Assembly: GCF_905200055.1 (NCBI RefSeq)
Contig: NZ_CAJKIS010000027.1
Location: 1-31,887, forward strand
Length of the DNA: 31,887 bases
Source of the DNA: an uncultured Fusobacterium sp.
GTDB lineage: Bacteria > Fusobacteriota > Fusobacteriia > Fusobacteriales > Fusobacteriaceae
Direction: 5' to 3'
The translations under genes and the position numbers were made by a program. A model generated the notes under the pieces. The model did no database searches, had not been told where the DNA came from, and saw only the letters and a list, made by a program, of their open reading frames with translations. How positions within the stretch are numbered: position 1 is the stretch's first letter; the number at the start of each line of letters is the position of its first letter. Below are positions 9,010 through 16,272 of this stretch, piece by piece.

Positions 9010-9054
9010 AAAAGAGATGAGGTTCTTGTCAGTCCTCATCTCTTTATTCGTTTT
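9010..9054 (+). terminator. Rho-independent terminator
   Basis: A perfect 12-bp stem (AAAGAGATGAGG pairing with CCTCATCTCTTT) with an 11-base loop is followed by ATTCGTTTT. It ends the pgeF/exported-protein transcript. Confidence 0.85.
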
Positions 9055-9150
9055 GCTCCATTGCTAATTTAATTATAACCTAGATTTTTTTATATACGAG
9101 AAAACTATAATTTCCAAAAGTAGTAGTCGTTTACACTCCTCTATTTTTGA

Positions 9151-9190
9151 AAATTACGTCAACTTGATATTAGGGATAATTTACTTTTAA
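9151..9190 (-). repeat. Inverted partial copy of the structured repeat's left end
   Basis: Read on the minus strand, this stretch carries TTATCCCTAATATCAAG followed by TTGACGTAATTT. It closely matches the left end of the repeat at 20117-20160 (TTATCCCTAACATCAAG, then TTGGCGTAATTT), including an AAAAGTAAA just outside. It therefore sits head-to-head with the full copy that begins at 9195. It also pairs with that copy's start (GATATTAGG at 9164-9172 with CCTAATATC at 9195-9203). Beyond GTAATTT the similarity stops. Confidence 0.6.
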
Positions 9191-9194
9191 TTCT

Positions 9195-9466
9195 CCTAAT
9201 ATCAGCTAAATGTAATTTGGAGAAGAATATTAGAGAGAGTTACGAAATCTGACGCTAAAAATTCCGACGTGTTTGAACGAAGTGAGTTTCGGAATTTTAG
9301 TCAGATGAGTGTTACTCTCTCTTTATTCTTTGACATGGAATTTAGCTGATATTTAAAAGAAATAGAGATAACTAAAATTGACAAATAATCGCTAAATACA
9401 AAGGTACTTTGTCAAAACCTAACAATGTACTAGATAACTGAGCTTAGTTAGATAAATTATAGTTTT
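9195..9466 (+). repeat. Structured non-coding repeat, copy 1
   Basis: No gene is seen here. The stretch folds into one long nested arm: outer stem 9199-9211 with 9340-9352 (13 perfect pairs), middle stem 9225-9240 with 9314-9328, inner stems 9248-9253 with 9300-9305 and 9258-9266 with 9290-9298. The apex carries CGTGTTTGA...GAGTTT. After the arm comes GACATGG inside the descending strand and then a conserved tail (9379-9466) with a short hairpin around ACAAAGGTACTTTGT. The same architecture with different stem sequences occurs at 20135-20410. This could be a structured RNA or a small non-autonomous mobile element. It lies just ahead of the feoAB promoter region. Confidence 0.72.
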
Positions 9467-9480
9467 AATAAAATTTCCCT

Positions 9481-9507
9481 TTGATTTTTATAAAATTGGT
9501 ATATAAT
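9481..9507 (+). promoter_or_regulatory. Candidate promoter for feoAB
   Basis: TTGATT (9481-9486) and TATAAT (9502-9507) are separated by 15 bases, shorter than ideal. The -10 box is perfect and lies 58 bases before the feoAB start. I see no clear Fur-type palindrome overlapping it. Confidence 0.4.
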
Positions 9508-9565
9508 ATCTAAGGTAGAAAAAAGATTTTGAGAGATAAAAAATGTTGTACAGGAGGAAAATATT

Positions 9566-11908
9566 ATGACACTAAAAGAGTTACCAATAGGAAAGACAGC
9601 AACAGTTCTTTCTGTTGGAGGAGAGGGAGCTTTAAGACAACATTTCTTAGATATGGGAATTATTCCAAATGCTAATGTTACAATGATGAAACATGCTCCT
9701 ATGGGGGATCCTGTTGAGTTAAGAATAAATAGTTATGAACTTACACTACGTTTAGCTGATGCTGAAAAAATTGAAATTACAGATGTAAGAGATGAAGTTA
9801 GAAAAGATAGAGAGTTTTTAGAGAAAAAACGTATATCACACCCAGGACTTGGAGAGGGAGGAAAATATCATAAAAAAGAGGGAGAAAATCCTTTACCTGA
9901 TGATGTGAAACTTACCTTTGCATTAGTGGGAAATCAAAACTGTGGAAAAACAACTCTTTTCAATCAACTTACAGGTTCAAATCAACATGTAGGAAACTTT
10001 CCAGGAGTAACAGTTGATAGAAAAGATGGAGTTATAAAGGGATATCCAAATACATTAGTTACAGATCTACCAGGAATCTATTCACTATCACCATACTCAA
10101 GTGAAGAGATTGTTACAAGAGAGTTTGTATTAAATGAATGTCCTAAAGGAATAATAAATATTGTTGATGCAACAAATATAGAGAGAAATCTTTATTTGAC
10201 AATGCAGTTAATGGAACTAGATATTCCAATGGTATTGGCTCTTAATATGATGGATGAAGTTAGAGACAATGGAGGACATATTTTAATAAATGAGATGGAA
10301 GAACTATTAGGGATACCAGTAGTGCCTATTTCAGCAGCTAAAAATGAGGGAATAAGTGAACTTATAGATCATGCTATTCATGTGGCAAAATATCAAGAGT
10401 ATCCAAAAAGACATGATTTTTGTGATATAAATGATAATAAAGGAAGTGTACATAGATGCTTACATGGAATTATGCATATGATAGAGGATCATGCAGAGAA
10501 AGAGAGAATACCTTTACGTTTTGCAGCAAGTAAGATCACTGAAGGTGATAATCTAGTTCTTGAGAAATTAAAATTAGATGAAAATGAAAAAAATACAATA
10601 GATCATATAGTTGAGCAACTTGAAAATGAAAGAGGACTTGATAGAGCAGCAGCTATTGCAGATATGAGATTTAGCTTTATAGAGAAAGTTTGTCAAGAAA
10701 CAGTAAAAAAACCAAGAGAGAGCAAGGAGCATATTAGAAGTATAAAGATAGATAAAATTTTAACAGGAAAATACACAGCAATTCCAGCATTTATAGGGAT
10801 AATGGCATTTGTATTTTGGTTAACTTTTAATGTGATTGGAGCTTGGTTGTCTGATATTTTAAATTTAGGTATTGAATGGATGACTTTAGGTGTGGAAAAT
10901 CTTTTAGTTAGAGGAAACGTAAATGAAGTTTTACGTTCTTTAGTTATTGATGGAATCTTTAATGGTGTAGGAAGTGTAGTTGGTTTCTTGCCAATTATAG
11001 TAACTCTTTTCTTCTTCCTATCTATGCTAGAAGATAGTGGATATATGGCAAGAGTAGCCTTTGTAATGGATAAACTTTTAAGAAAGATAGGACTTTCAGG
11101 AAGAAGTATTGTTCCTATGCTTGTAGGTTTTGGTTGTACAGTTCCTGGGGTAATGGCAAGCCGTACTCTACCATCAGAAAGAGATAGAAAGATGACAATA
11201 TTATTGACTCCTTTTATGAGTTGTTCAGCTAAACTTCCAATATATGGATTTTTCACAGCACTATTTTTTCCAAAATATGGAGCTTTAGTAATGGTAATAC
11301 TATATTTTACAGGAATATTAGTAGGAATATTAATGGCTCTTTTAATGAAAAAATCTCTGTTTAAAGGGGAAGCAGTACCTTTTGTAATGGAGTTACCTAA
11401 TTATCGTATGCCTGGAGCAAAAAATGTTACCCATCTACTATGGGAAAAAGCAAAAGATTTCTTACAAAGAGCCTTTACAGTTATTTTTGTGGCAACTATT
11501 GTGATATGGGTACTACAAACATTTAATATTCACTTTAATGTTGTAGAAAGTTCTCACAATAGTATCTTAGCAAAAGTTGCTGGTTGGATAGCACCTATTT
11601 TTAAACCTTTAGGTTTTGGAGATTGGAGAATTTCAACTGCTCTAATAAGTGGAGTTATGGCAAAGGAAAGTGTAGTTTCTACATTATCAGTTTTATTTGG
11701 AGATACTAAAACTCTATTGAATATGTTAAGTACAGCAGGAGCAGCAAGTTTATTAGTATTCTGTTTATTATATACTCCATGTATAGCAGCAGTGGCATCA
11801 GTAAAGAAAGAACTTGGTGGAAAATGGGCAACAGTAGTGGCTTTAGGACAATTTTTAATAGCTTGGATAGTTGCATTTATTATAAGAATTATTGGAATGA
11901 TTCTTTAG
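9566..11908 (+). CDS. feoB: Ferrous iron transporter, FeoA-FeoB fusion
   Basis: This inner-membrane protein imports Fe2+. Residues 1 to about 75 are a FeoA (SH3-like) domain, with LPIGKTATVLSVGGEGALRQHFLDMGIIP as its signature, fused in frame to FeoB. The GTPase domain has G1 GNQNCGKTT (residues 122-130), G2-region GVTVDRKDG, G3 DLPGIYSL and G4-like LNMMDEV. The membrane core follows with the conserved GSVVGFLPIIVTLFFFLSMLEDSGYMAR and VGFGCTVPGVMASRTL blocks and ends with LLYTPCIAAVASVKKELG. The length of 780 residues equals FeoA plus a normal FeoB. Start set by AGGAGG. A tiny Cys-rich gene follows after 9 bp. FeoA-FeoB fusions are known in several anaerobes. Confidence 0.95.
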   Translation: MTLKELPIGKTATVLSVGGEGALRQHFLDMGIIPNANVTMMKHAPMGDPVELRINSYELTLRLADAEKIEITDVRDEVRKDREFLEKKRISHPGLGEGGKYHKKEGENPLPDDVKLTFALVGNQNCGKTTLFNQLTGSNQHVGNFPGVTVDRKDGVIKGYPNTLVTDLPGIYSLSPYSSEEIVTREFVLNECPKGIINIVDATNIERNLYLTMQLMELDIPMVLALNMMDEVRDNGGHILINEMEELLGIPVVPISAAKNEGISELIDHAIHVAKYQEYPKRHDFCDINDNKGSVHRCLHGIMHMIEDHAEKERIPLRFAASKITEGDNLVLEKLKLDENEKNTIDHIVEQLENERGLDRAAAIADMRFSFIEKVCQETVKKPRESKEHIRSIKIDKILTGKYTAIPAFIGIMAFVFWLTFNVIGAWLSDILNLGIEWMTLGVENLLVRGNVNEVLRSLVIDGIFNGVGSVVGFLPIIVTLFFFLSMLEDSGYMARVAFVMDKLLRKIGLSGRSIVPMLVGFGCTVPGVMASRTLPSERDRKMTILLTPFMSCSAKLPIYGFFTALFFPKYGALVMVILYFTGILVGILMALLMKKSLFKGEAVPFVMELPNYRMPGAKNVTHLLWEKAKDFLQRAFTVIFVATIVIWVLQTFNIHFNVVESSHNSILAKVAGWIAPIFKPLGFGDWRISTALISGVMAKESVVSTLSVLFGDTKTLLNMLSTAGAASLLVFCLLYTPCIAAVASVKKELGGKWATVVALGQFLIAWIVAFIIRIIGMIL

Positions 11909-11917
11909 GAGAGTTAT

Positions 11918-12055
11918 ATGAATTTATTTAGTATAATTTTATTAGGTGTAATTTTTATATATTTAATTTTTTCCATTATGTATATATATAAAAATAAAAA
12001 AAATGGTAAGAGTTGTTCTGGAAATTGTGGTTCTTGCTCTAAAAGTTGTAAATAA
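11918..12055 (+). CDS. FeoB-associated Cys-rich membrane peptide
   Basis: This 45-residue protein is made of one membrane helix (residues about 3-24, IILLGVIFIYLIFSIMYIYK) and a short tail with four cysteines, CSGNCGSCSKSC. Proteins of this shape directly after feoB are known as FeoB-associated Cys-rich membrane proteins. The tail probably faces the cytoplasm and may bind iron or act in redox handling at the transporter. The ATG follows AGGAGAG and lies 9 bp behind the feoB stop, so it is cotranscribed. Family assignment rests on size, topology and context. Confidence 0.85.
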   Translation: MNLFSIILLGVIFIYLIFSIMYIYKNKKNGKSCSGNCGSCSKSCK

Positions 12056-12073
12056 AATAGAAAATTAGATAAT

Positions 12074-12121
12074 AAAAAAGAGTTATTACAAGAAGAAACT
12101 TCTTTTGTAGTAACTCTTTTT
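12074..12121. terminator. Bidirectional terminator between feoB operon and outer-membrane protein gene
   Basis: A long stem pairs AAAAGAGTTATTACAAGAAG with the matching CTTCTTTTGTAGTAACTCTTTT arm (about 18 pairs, few mismatches), flanked by A-run on one side and T-run on the other. It can stop the rightward feo transcript and the leftward outer-membrane protein transcript, which converge here. Confidence 0.85.
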
Positions 12122-12134
12122 AGTTTAAATATGA

Positions 12135-12782
12135 TTAGAAATTAAATTTATATCCTACAGAAAGAGTAACTCTTGAGTAATCAAAATCATCTTTTGTTTT
12201 ACCATAAGGAGTACTTGTTTCAAATTTAGCTTTATTAATTTTATACATTAAATCAGCAACAAAGTTATTGTATTCAACTCCAGCACCTATTCCAAAATAT
12301 AATCCATTTTTAATATCTGATGAGACTTTTATAGTTTCACCTAATTCATAATCTGTAAATTTTAAATCTCCACTATTATGATTGAATGAGTATCCTAAAT
12401 CAGCTTTTAAATAAGGCTTAATATTAGAATTTATAGGGATATTGTATTTTGTAGTTAAATAAATAGGGATAGATGTAAATTTAGGCATATCTAATTTAAT
12501 ATCAAAATCTTTATCATTTAATGATTTTGTAGAACCGTGATCTTGATAAGAGATACCAGCACCAAATTCTAAGTTAGGGTAGATCTCTCTAGTAGCTTCA
12601 AAAGTAAGTTCATATCCCATTCTATCAGCTTTTTTTCTATTGATAGTTTCACTATCTCTTGGAGTGATTACGTCAAATTTTTGCCAGATATCAGCACCAG
12701 TTTTTAGATATAAATTTGTATCTTGAGAGGCTAAAGCTATACAAGATAAAGTTGTCATTCCTAGTAATATTTTTTTAATCAT
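12135..12782 (-). CDS. Outer-membrane beta-barrel protein (OmpA/OmpW-like small porin fold)
   Basis: This 215-residue protein has a signal peptide (MIKKILLGMTTLSCIALAS, cleavage before QD) and then alternating polar/hydrophobic strands typical of an eight-stranded barrel. It ends in VTLSVGYKFNF, with the terminal aromatic residue expected for outer-membrane insertion. Glycine/aromatic turns such as FGIGAGVEYNNFVADL match the opacity/outer-membrane beta-barrel superfamily. A c-di-GMP riboswitch with its own terminator sits directly upstream (12823-12912), so expression should follow c-di-GMP. The start is set by AGGAGG. Ligand or adhesive function unknown. Confidence 0.85.
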   Translation of the reverse strand: MIKKILLGMTTLSCIALASQDTNLYLKTGADIWQKFDVITPRDSETINRKKADRMGYELTFEATREIYPNLEFGAGISYQDHGSTKSLNDKDFDIKLDMPKFTSIPIYLTTKYNIPINSNIKPYLKADLGYSFNHNSGDLKFTDYELGETIKVSSDIKNGLYFGIGAGVEYNNFVADLMYKINKAKFETSTPYGKTKDDFDYSRVTLSVGYKFNF

Positions 12783-12822
12783 TATATTCCTCCTATATTT
12801 AAATAAAGTAATTTTTTGTAAT

Positions 12823-12912
12823 AAAAAAGCTGCAAGTGAAATTTCTTGCAGCTGGCTGTCATTTTAAAGACCCTATAGTTTTGCGTCATAACGTTTCCAT
12901 TATTTTGCCTAT
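12823..12912 (-). promoter_or_regulatory. c-di-GMP-I (GEMM) riboswitch with terminator, controls the beta-barrel gene
   Basis: On the minus strand the aptamer reads AGGCAAA, a hairpin ATAATG-GAAA-CGTTAT with the GAAA tetraloop, then GACGCAAAACTATAGGGTCT and ATGACAGCCAGCTGC. These are the conserved blocks of the c-di-GMP-I aptamer (GGCAAA, GAAA tetraloop, GACGCAAA, GGGTCT, ATGACAGCC). Its 3' arm overlaps a perfect terminator, GCTGCAAG pairing with CTTGCAGC (12829-12852), followed by six T. Because the closing strand of the aptamer is also the first strand of the terminator, ligand binding should favour read-through (ON switch); this is inference. It begins 13 nt after the lipoprotein stop codon. 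Confidence 0.9.
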
Positions 12913-12924
12913 TCAATTAGTAAA

Positions 12925-13323
12925 TTAGAACCAAAGTCCAGAAGATACTCCTACACTTGTGCTTGTAGATTTACTCTTTGTTTTAGAGTGAATCTTAGTA
13001 TTTGTAACACTTGTATTTCCAGAACTACTAGATATTTTTCCGAAGATATCACTATCTATATTAGAACTTCCAAGAGATGCAGTTGTTGAAAAAATATCAG
13101 TGTCAGTTTTTGATTTTGTATGTGTTTTTGTTTTTGAAGTATGAATTTTAGAATTTATGTAATCAGCATTATTATATAGAATAGTTGCTATTACACTTTC
13201 ATAGATTATATTTTCTCTACTTCTAGCTGTTACTGGAGTAGTTGTATTAGTAGAATTAGTTGTATTTGCGTTTGTACATCCCATAACAAATATAGCTATA
13301 AAGAATAAAAGTAATTTTTTCAT
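12925..13323 (-). CDS. Ser/Thr/Lys-rich lipoprotein, unknown function
   Basis: The protein is 132 residues when started at the ATG at 13323, which follows AAGGAG at proper distance; an upstream in-frame ATG at 13389 would overlap the hydrolase gene and lacks a site. MKKLLLFFIAIFVMGC is a lipoprotein signal with Cys16 as the anchor. A Thr/Asn-rich linker follows, then a short helical stretch (ENIIYESVIATILYNNADYI). The rest is low-complexity and contains two related blocks, KIHTSKTKTHTKSKTDTD and KIHSKTKSKSTSTS, separated by DIFS/DIFG-containing segments. I know no family for it. It is 13 bp behind the hydrolase gene and shares its c-di-GMP-controlled transcript. Confidence 0.72.
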   Translation of the reverse strand: MKKLLLFFIAIFVMGCTNANTTNSTNTTTPVTARSRENIIYESVIATILYNNADYINSKIHTSKTKTHTKSKTDTDIFSTTASLGSSNIDSDIFGKISSSSGNTSVTNTKIHSKTKSKSTSTSVGVSSGLWF

Positions 13324-13336
13324 AATTTTCTCCTTT

Positions 13337-14110
13337 TTAAGAGTTAAAGATATTAAATAATATTTTATTAGTTTCATAAGAATTTTCAAGATTTGAGATA
13401 TGTCCAGCTTTAGATATCTTAATTAATTTTGAATTAGCTACATATTTAGACATAAGCTCAGCTTCATGAAAGGGTCTAGGAATATCAAATTCTCCAGTAA
13501 TAAAGTATGTTGGAACTTGAATATTTTTTAAAAATTCCAATGAATTTTCTCTTCCAAAAATAATTCTTCCAAATGGTACAATATATTTCAAGTTATCTTT
13601 AGAGAATCCTTTTAATTTTTTAAAAAAATTTAAATAAAGTTGAGAATTTTTATCTATTTGTGGAGAGAAAAAAATAGGAGTTATTTTATTTGCTAACTCT
13701 TCAGATATTTTTTCCTCTTTTTCAATAGTATCTAACATTGAAAAATAAAGTTGTTTCATTTCTATTGGCTCATCTCCAGAGAAAGAATCCATAATAATTA
13801 ATTTAGAAATTTTATCTTTATCTATATTATAAAGATATGGGGCTAACATTCCACCAACTGAAAGACCTACATAGATATAATTATCAATATTTAAACTTTC
13901 TATAAAATTTTTAATCTCTCTAGCTAGATCATTTAAAGATGAAATATTATTAAAACTAGAATTGCCATGTCCTGGAAGATCAATAGCAATACATCTAAAA
14001 TTATTTTTAAAGAAATCAAGTTGAGGTTGCCACATTTCTTTATCCCAAAGATAAGAATGAACAAAAATTATAGTTTTCCCTTTTCCAATATCAGTATATG
14101 AAAATTTCAT
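13337..14110 (-). CDS. Alpha/beta hydrolase
   Basis: This 257-residue protein has the alpha/beta-hydrolase fold. Visible features are the oxyanion-hole strand IIFVHSYLWDKEMW, the DLPGHGNS loop, the nucleophile elbow GLSVGG with Ser84, the acid in ITGEFDIPRP and the catalytic His in KAGHISNLENSYE. The family includes esterases, peptidases and dehalogenases, so the substrate is open. There is no signal peptide, so it is likely cytoplasmic. It is the first gene behind the promoter at 14261-14290 and the riboswitch at 14134-14242, which puts a hydrolase under direct c-di-GMP control. The start follows AGGAGG. Confidence 0.87.
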   Translation of the reverse strand: MKFSYTDIGKGKTIIFVHSYLWDKEMWQPQLDFFKNNFRCIAIDLPGHGNSSFNNISSLNDLAREIKNFIESLNIDNYIYVGLSVGGMLAPYLYNIDKDKISKLIIMDSFSGDEPIEMKQLYFSMLDTIEKEEKISEELANKITPIFFSPQIDKNSQLYLNFFKKLKGFSKDNLKYIVPFGRIIFGRENSLEFLKNIQVPTYFITGEFDIPRPFHEAELMSKYVANSKLIKISKAGHISNLENSYETNKILFNIFNS

Positions 14111-14133
14111 AATTTCCTCCTAAAGATTAAAAT

Positions 14134-14242
14134 AAAAAAAGTTGCAACGAAGAAAGAAGATATAACTCCTTTTAGTTGCAACTGGCTGTCATTTTAAAGA
14201 CCCTATAGTTTTGTGCCATAATGTTTCCATTATTTTACCTAA
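14134..14242 (-). promoter_or_regulatory. c-di-GMP-I (GEMM) riboswitch with terminator, controls the hydrolase-lipoprotein operon
   Basis: On the minus strand it reads AGGTAAA, then the hairpin ATAATG-GAAA-CATTAT, then GGCACAAAACTATAGGG, GTCTTTAAAATGACAGCC and AGTTGC. The block order is the same as in the copy at 12823-12912. The terminator pairs AGTTGCAAC (14175-14183) with GTTGCAACT (14140-14148) and is followed by seven T. The 3' arm of the aptamer is shared with the terminator, again suggesting an ON switch. One conserved block differs: GGCACAAA stands where the consensus and the other copy have GACGCAAA. The P2 stem is perfect here. Confidence 0.87.
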
Positions 14243-14260
14243 TTTAATTTTTTATAGCTA

Positions 14261-14290
14261 ATAATACTATATACTTATCTAAAAAGTCAA
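14261..14290 (-). promoter_or_regulatory. Promoter of the riboswitch-hydrolase operon
   Basis: Read on the minus strand, TTGACT (14285-14290) and TATTAT (14261-14266) are 18 bases apart. They fall in the short gap between the diguanylate cyclase stop codon and the riboswitch, so transcription would begin near 14253, just ahead of the aptamer. Confidence 0.65.
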
Positions 14291-14301
14291 GAAAAAAATT
14301 T

Positions 14302-16254
14302 TTAACTATGATTTTTAAATAGAGAAAATCTATTCCTTCCCTCATTCTTTGATTGATATAAAGCTGAGTCTGCATCATTAATTAATTTAGAAAGATCATT
14401 AGAATTTTTTACAGTATTTTTAGTTCCACCAACACTTAAAGTAATATGATTAGATACTAAAGAAAATTCATGAGTAATATTTTTTTCTTCTAATTTTTTA
14501 AAAATTTTCATATATGTATTTTTAAGATTAAGAGAGTTTTTATTTTTTAATATTATTAAGAATTCCTCACCACCATACCTAATTACACAGTCTCCTCTTT
14601 CAATAGAGGAATTTAAAATATTAGCAACACTTTTAATAACATAATCACCTTGAATATGTCCATAATTGTCGTTATATTTTTTAAAGTAGTCAATATCTAA
14701 CATTAAAACTCCAAGTTCAATAGATTTAGAATTTTTTTTATCTAAATTTTCTAAAATTTTATTTAAATATTTACGATTATAACTATTAGTAAGCTGATCT
14801 ATAAAATTATTTTTTTTCAATCTAGATATTCTTGTAATTTGAAAAAGTATAAATGTTATTATAATTAAAATAGAGTAAATTAAAATTCTAATTTTTAAAC
14901 TAGATATTTTTTCTTGTTCCTTTAATTGATCAGCAATAAAAGATTTTTCAATAAATTTTAGATAATCTTTTTTTATTTGGAAATCAAATTCTCTGTTTAC
15001 ATGAATTAATTTTTCATGTGCTATTGAATATTTATCAAATTCTTTAGTTTTTCCATATAACTCCATTTGTAGAGAGTAAATCTCATTTTCAAAACCTAAT
15101 TGATTTGTATTATTTTCAGTTAAAATATTTTCTAAAAGTTTTTCAGCTTGTAAATAATTTTTTTCTGCAATATATAGTTCACAATAGGACAATTCTACAA
15201 AAATATCATTATTTAATATCCCATTATTTTTATTTTGATATAGAAGTTCCTCACACTGTTCTAAATATTGTTTTGCCTTTTTTAAATGATCTTGATAAAT
15301 TTCAATTCGAGCAAGATTATTATAAACAAAAATTTTAACTCCATCTACAATTTTATCAGGAAGAAAAGGAATAATTTCTAAAGTTTTTTTAGAATATTCC
15401 CTTGCAGTAGAGTATTTTTTTAATTGAATATAACTAGCAGTTCTATTGGTATAAGCACCATATTTAGAAGATGCATTCTCGTATTGATTTTCTATTGGGA
15501 TATCAATAGCAAGGTTATATTTTTCAATAGCAGTTTCATAATCATGAAGTATAAAATGCATATTTCCAATATATTCATAAGCCTTTATTCTAATACTATT
15601 TTTTAAATTTATATCTTTTATACTTTCAGCTTCAGAAATAATTTCATAAAAAAGATAGATACTTTCAGCATAATTTTTATTCATCATCTTAAATATAGCA
15701 ACATAACCTTTTAATTTCAATCTATTTGCTGGAAGTATGTTAATTGAATTTTTTATATATTTTTCAAGTAGATAGATAGCTGTATCTCTAGATTCTTTAG
15801 TAGATAGAATAGTAGAGAAATTTTCCCAAATAAAGTTGACATCATTAGCTAAAATAGGATATTTATCAATATTTTCTATGATAAATCTGACTCTTTGAGG
15901 ATCTCCATTTCCATTTAATTTATAGATACAATTATTAATAAAAAAATTAACATATAGATTTAAAATAAAATCTTTACTATTTTTTAATTCAGCATGCTTC
16001 AAAAATTCTTTGGCGTGTAAAAAATCATGATTATAGTAACTTTTTAGTCCTCTAAAAAAATAATCTTCAGCTGAATTTTCTTGAAAATTTTTATCAATAG
16101 AAAAATCCTCTAAATTTTTAGTGATAGAGTAATTTAAAATTTTATTGTAAATAATAGAGGATTCTAACTCCTTATTATTTGACTTTTTATAGAAAATAAG
16201 AAGAATTATAAAAGTTAAAATTATTGTAAAATAAAGTGAATATCTTTTTTTCAT
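14302..16254 (-). CDS. Membrane TPR-GGDEF diguanylate cyclase
   Basis: This 650-residue protein makes c-di-GMP from two GTP. Residues 6-23 are a membrane helix. Residues about 35-430 are helical TPR-like repeats that should lie outside the cytoplasm as a sensor (for example AYEYIGNMHFILHDYETAIEKY). A second membrane helix at about 450-470 follows. The GGDEF domain (about 485-645) shows DQLTNSYNRKYL, MLDIDYFKKYNDNYGH and the active-site loop RYGGEEF (GGEEF at 561-565), so it should be active. The allosteric I-site RxxD before it reads ERGD, with Glu in place of Arg, so product inhibition is probably lost. It lies 18 bp behind the chorismate mutase gene, in one transcript, and directly ahead of the riboswitch operon. 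Confidence 0.93.
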   Translation of the reverse strand: MKKRYSLYFTIILTFIILLIFYKKSNNKELESSIIYNKILNYSITKNLEDFSIDKNFQENSAEDYFFRGLKSYYNHDFLHAKEFLKHAELKNSKDFILNLYVNFFINNCIYKLNGNGDPQRVRFIIENIDKYPILANDVNFIWENFSTILSTKESRDTAIYLLEKYIKNSINILPANRLKLKGYVAIFKMMNKNYAESIYLFYEIISEAESIKDINLKNSIRIKAYEYIGNMHFILHDYETAIEKYNLAIDIPIENQYENASSKYGAYTNRTASYIQLKKYSTAREYSKKTLEIIPFLPDKIVDGVKIFVYNNLARIEIYQDHLKKAKQYLEQCEELLYQNKNNGILNNDIFVELSYCELYIAEKNYLQAEKLLENILTENNTNQLGFENEIYSLQMELYGKTKEFDKYSIAHEKLIHVNREFDFQIKKDYLKFIEKSFIADQLKEQEKISSLKIRILIYSILIIITFILFQITRISRLKKNNFIDQLTNSYNRKYLNKILENLDKKNSKSIELGVLMLDIDYFKKYNDNYGHIQGDYVIKSVANILNSSIERGDCVIRYGGEEFLIILKNKNSLNLKNTYMKIFKKLEEKNITHEFSLVSNHITLSVGGTKNTVKNSNDLSKLINDADSALYQSKNEGRNRFSLFKNHS

Positions 16255-16272
16255 CTATTCTCCTTAAAGATA

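Noticed and set aside
10693..11256. Long antisense frame of 187 codons opposite feoB
   Set aside because: It lacks a ribosome site and is the mirror of a strongly conserved membrane protein gene; its composition is that of a shadow frame.
13324..13389. 22-residue N-terminal extension of the lipoprotein
   Set aside because: It would overlap the end of the hydrolase gene, has no ribosome site, and would bury the lipoprotein signal.
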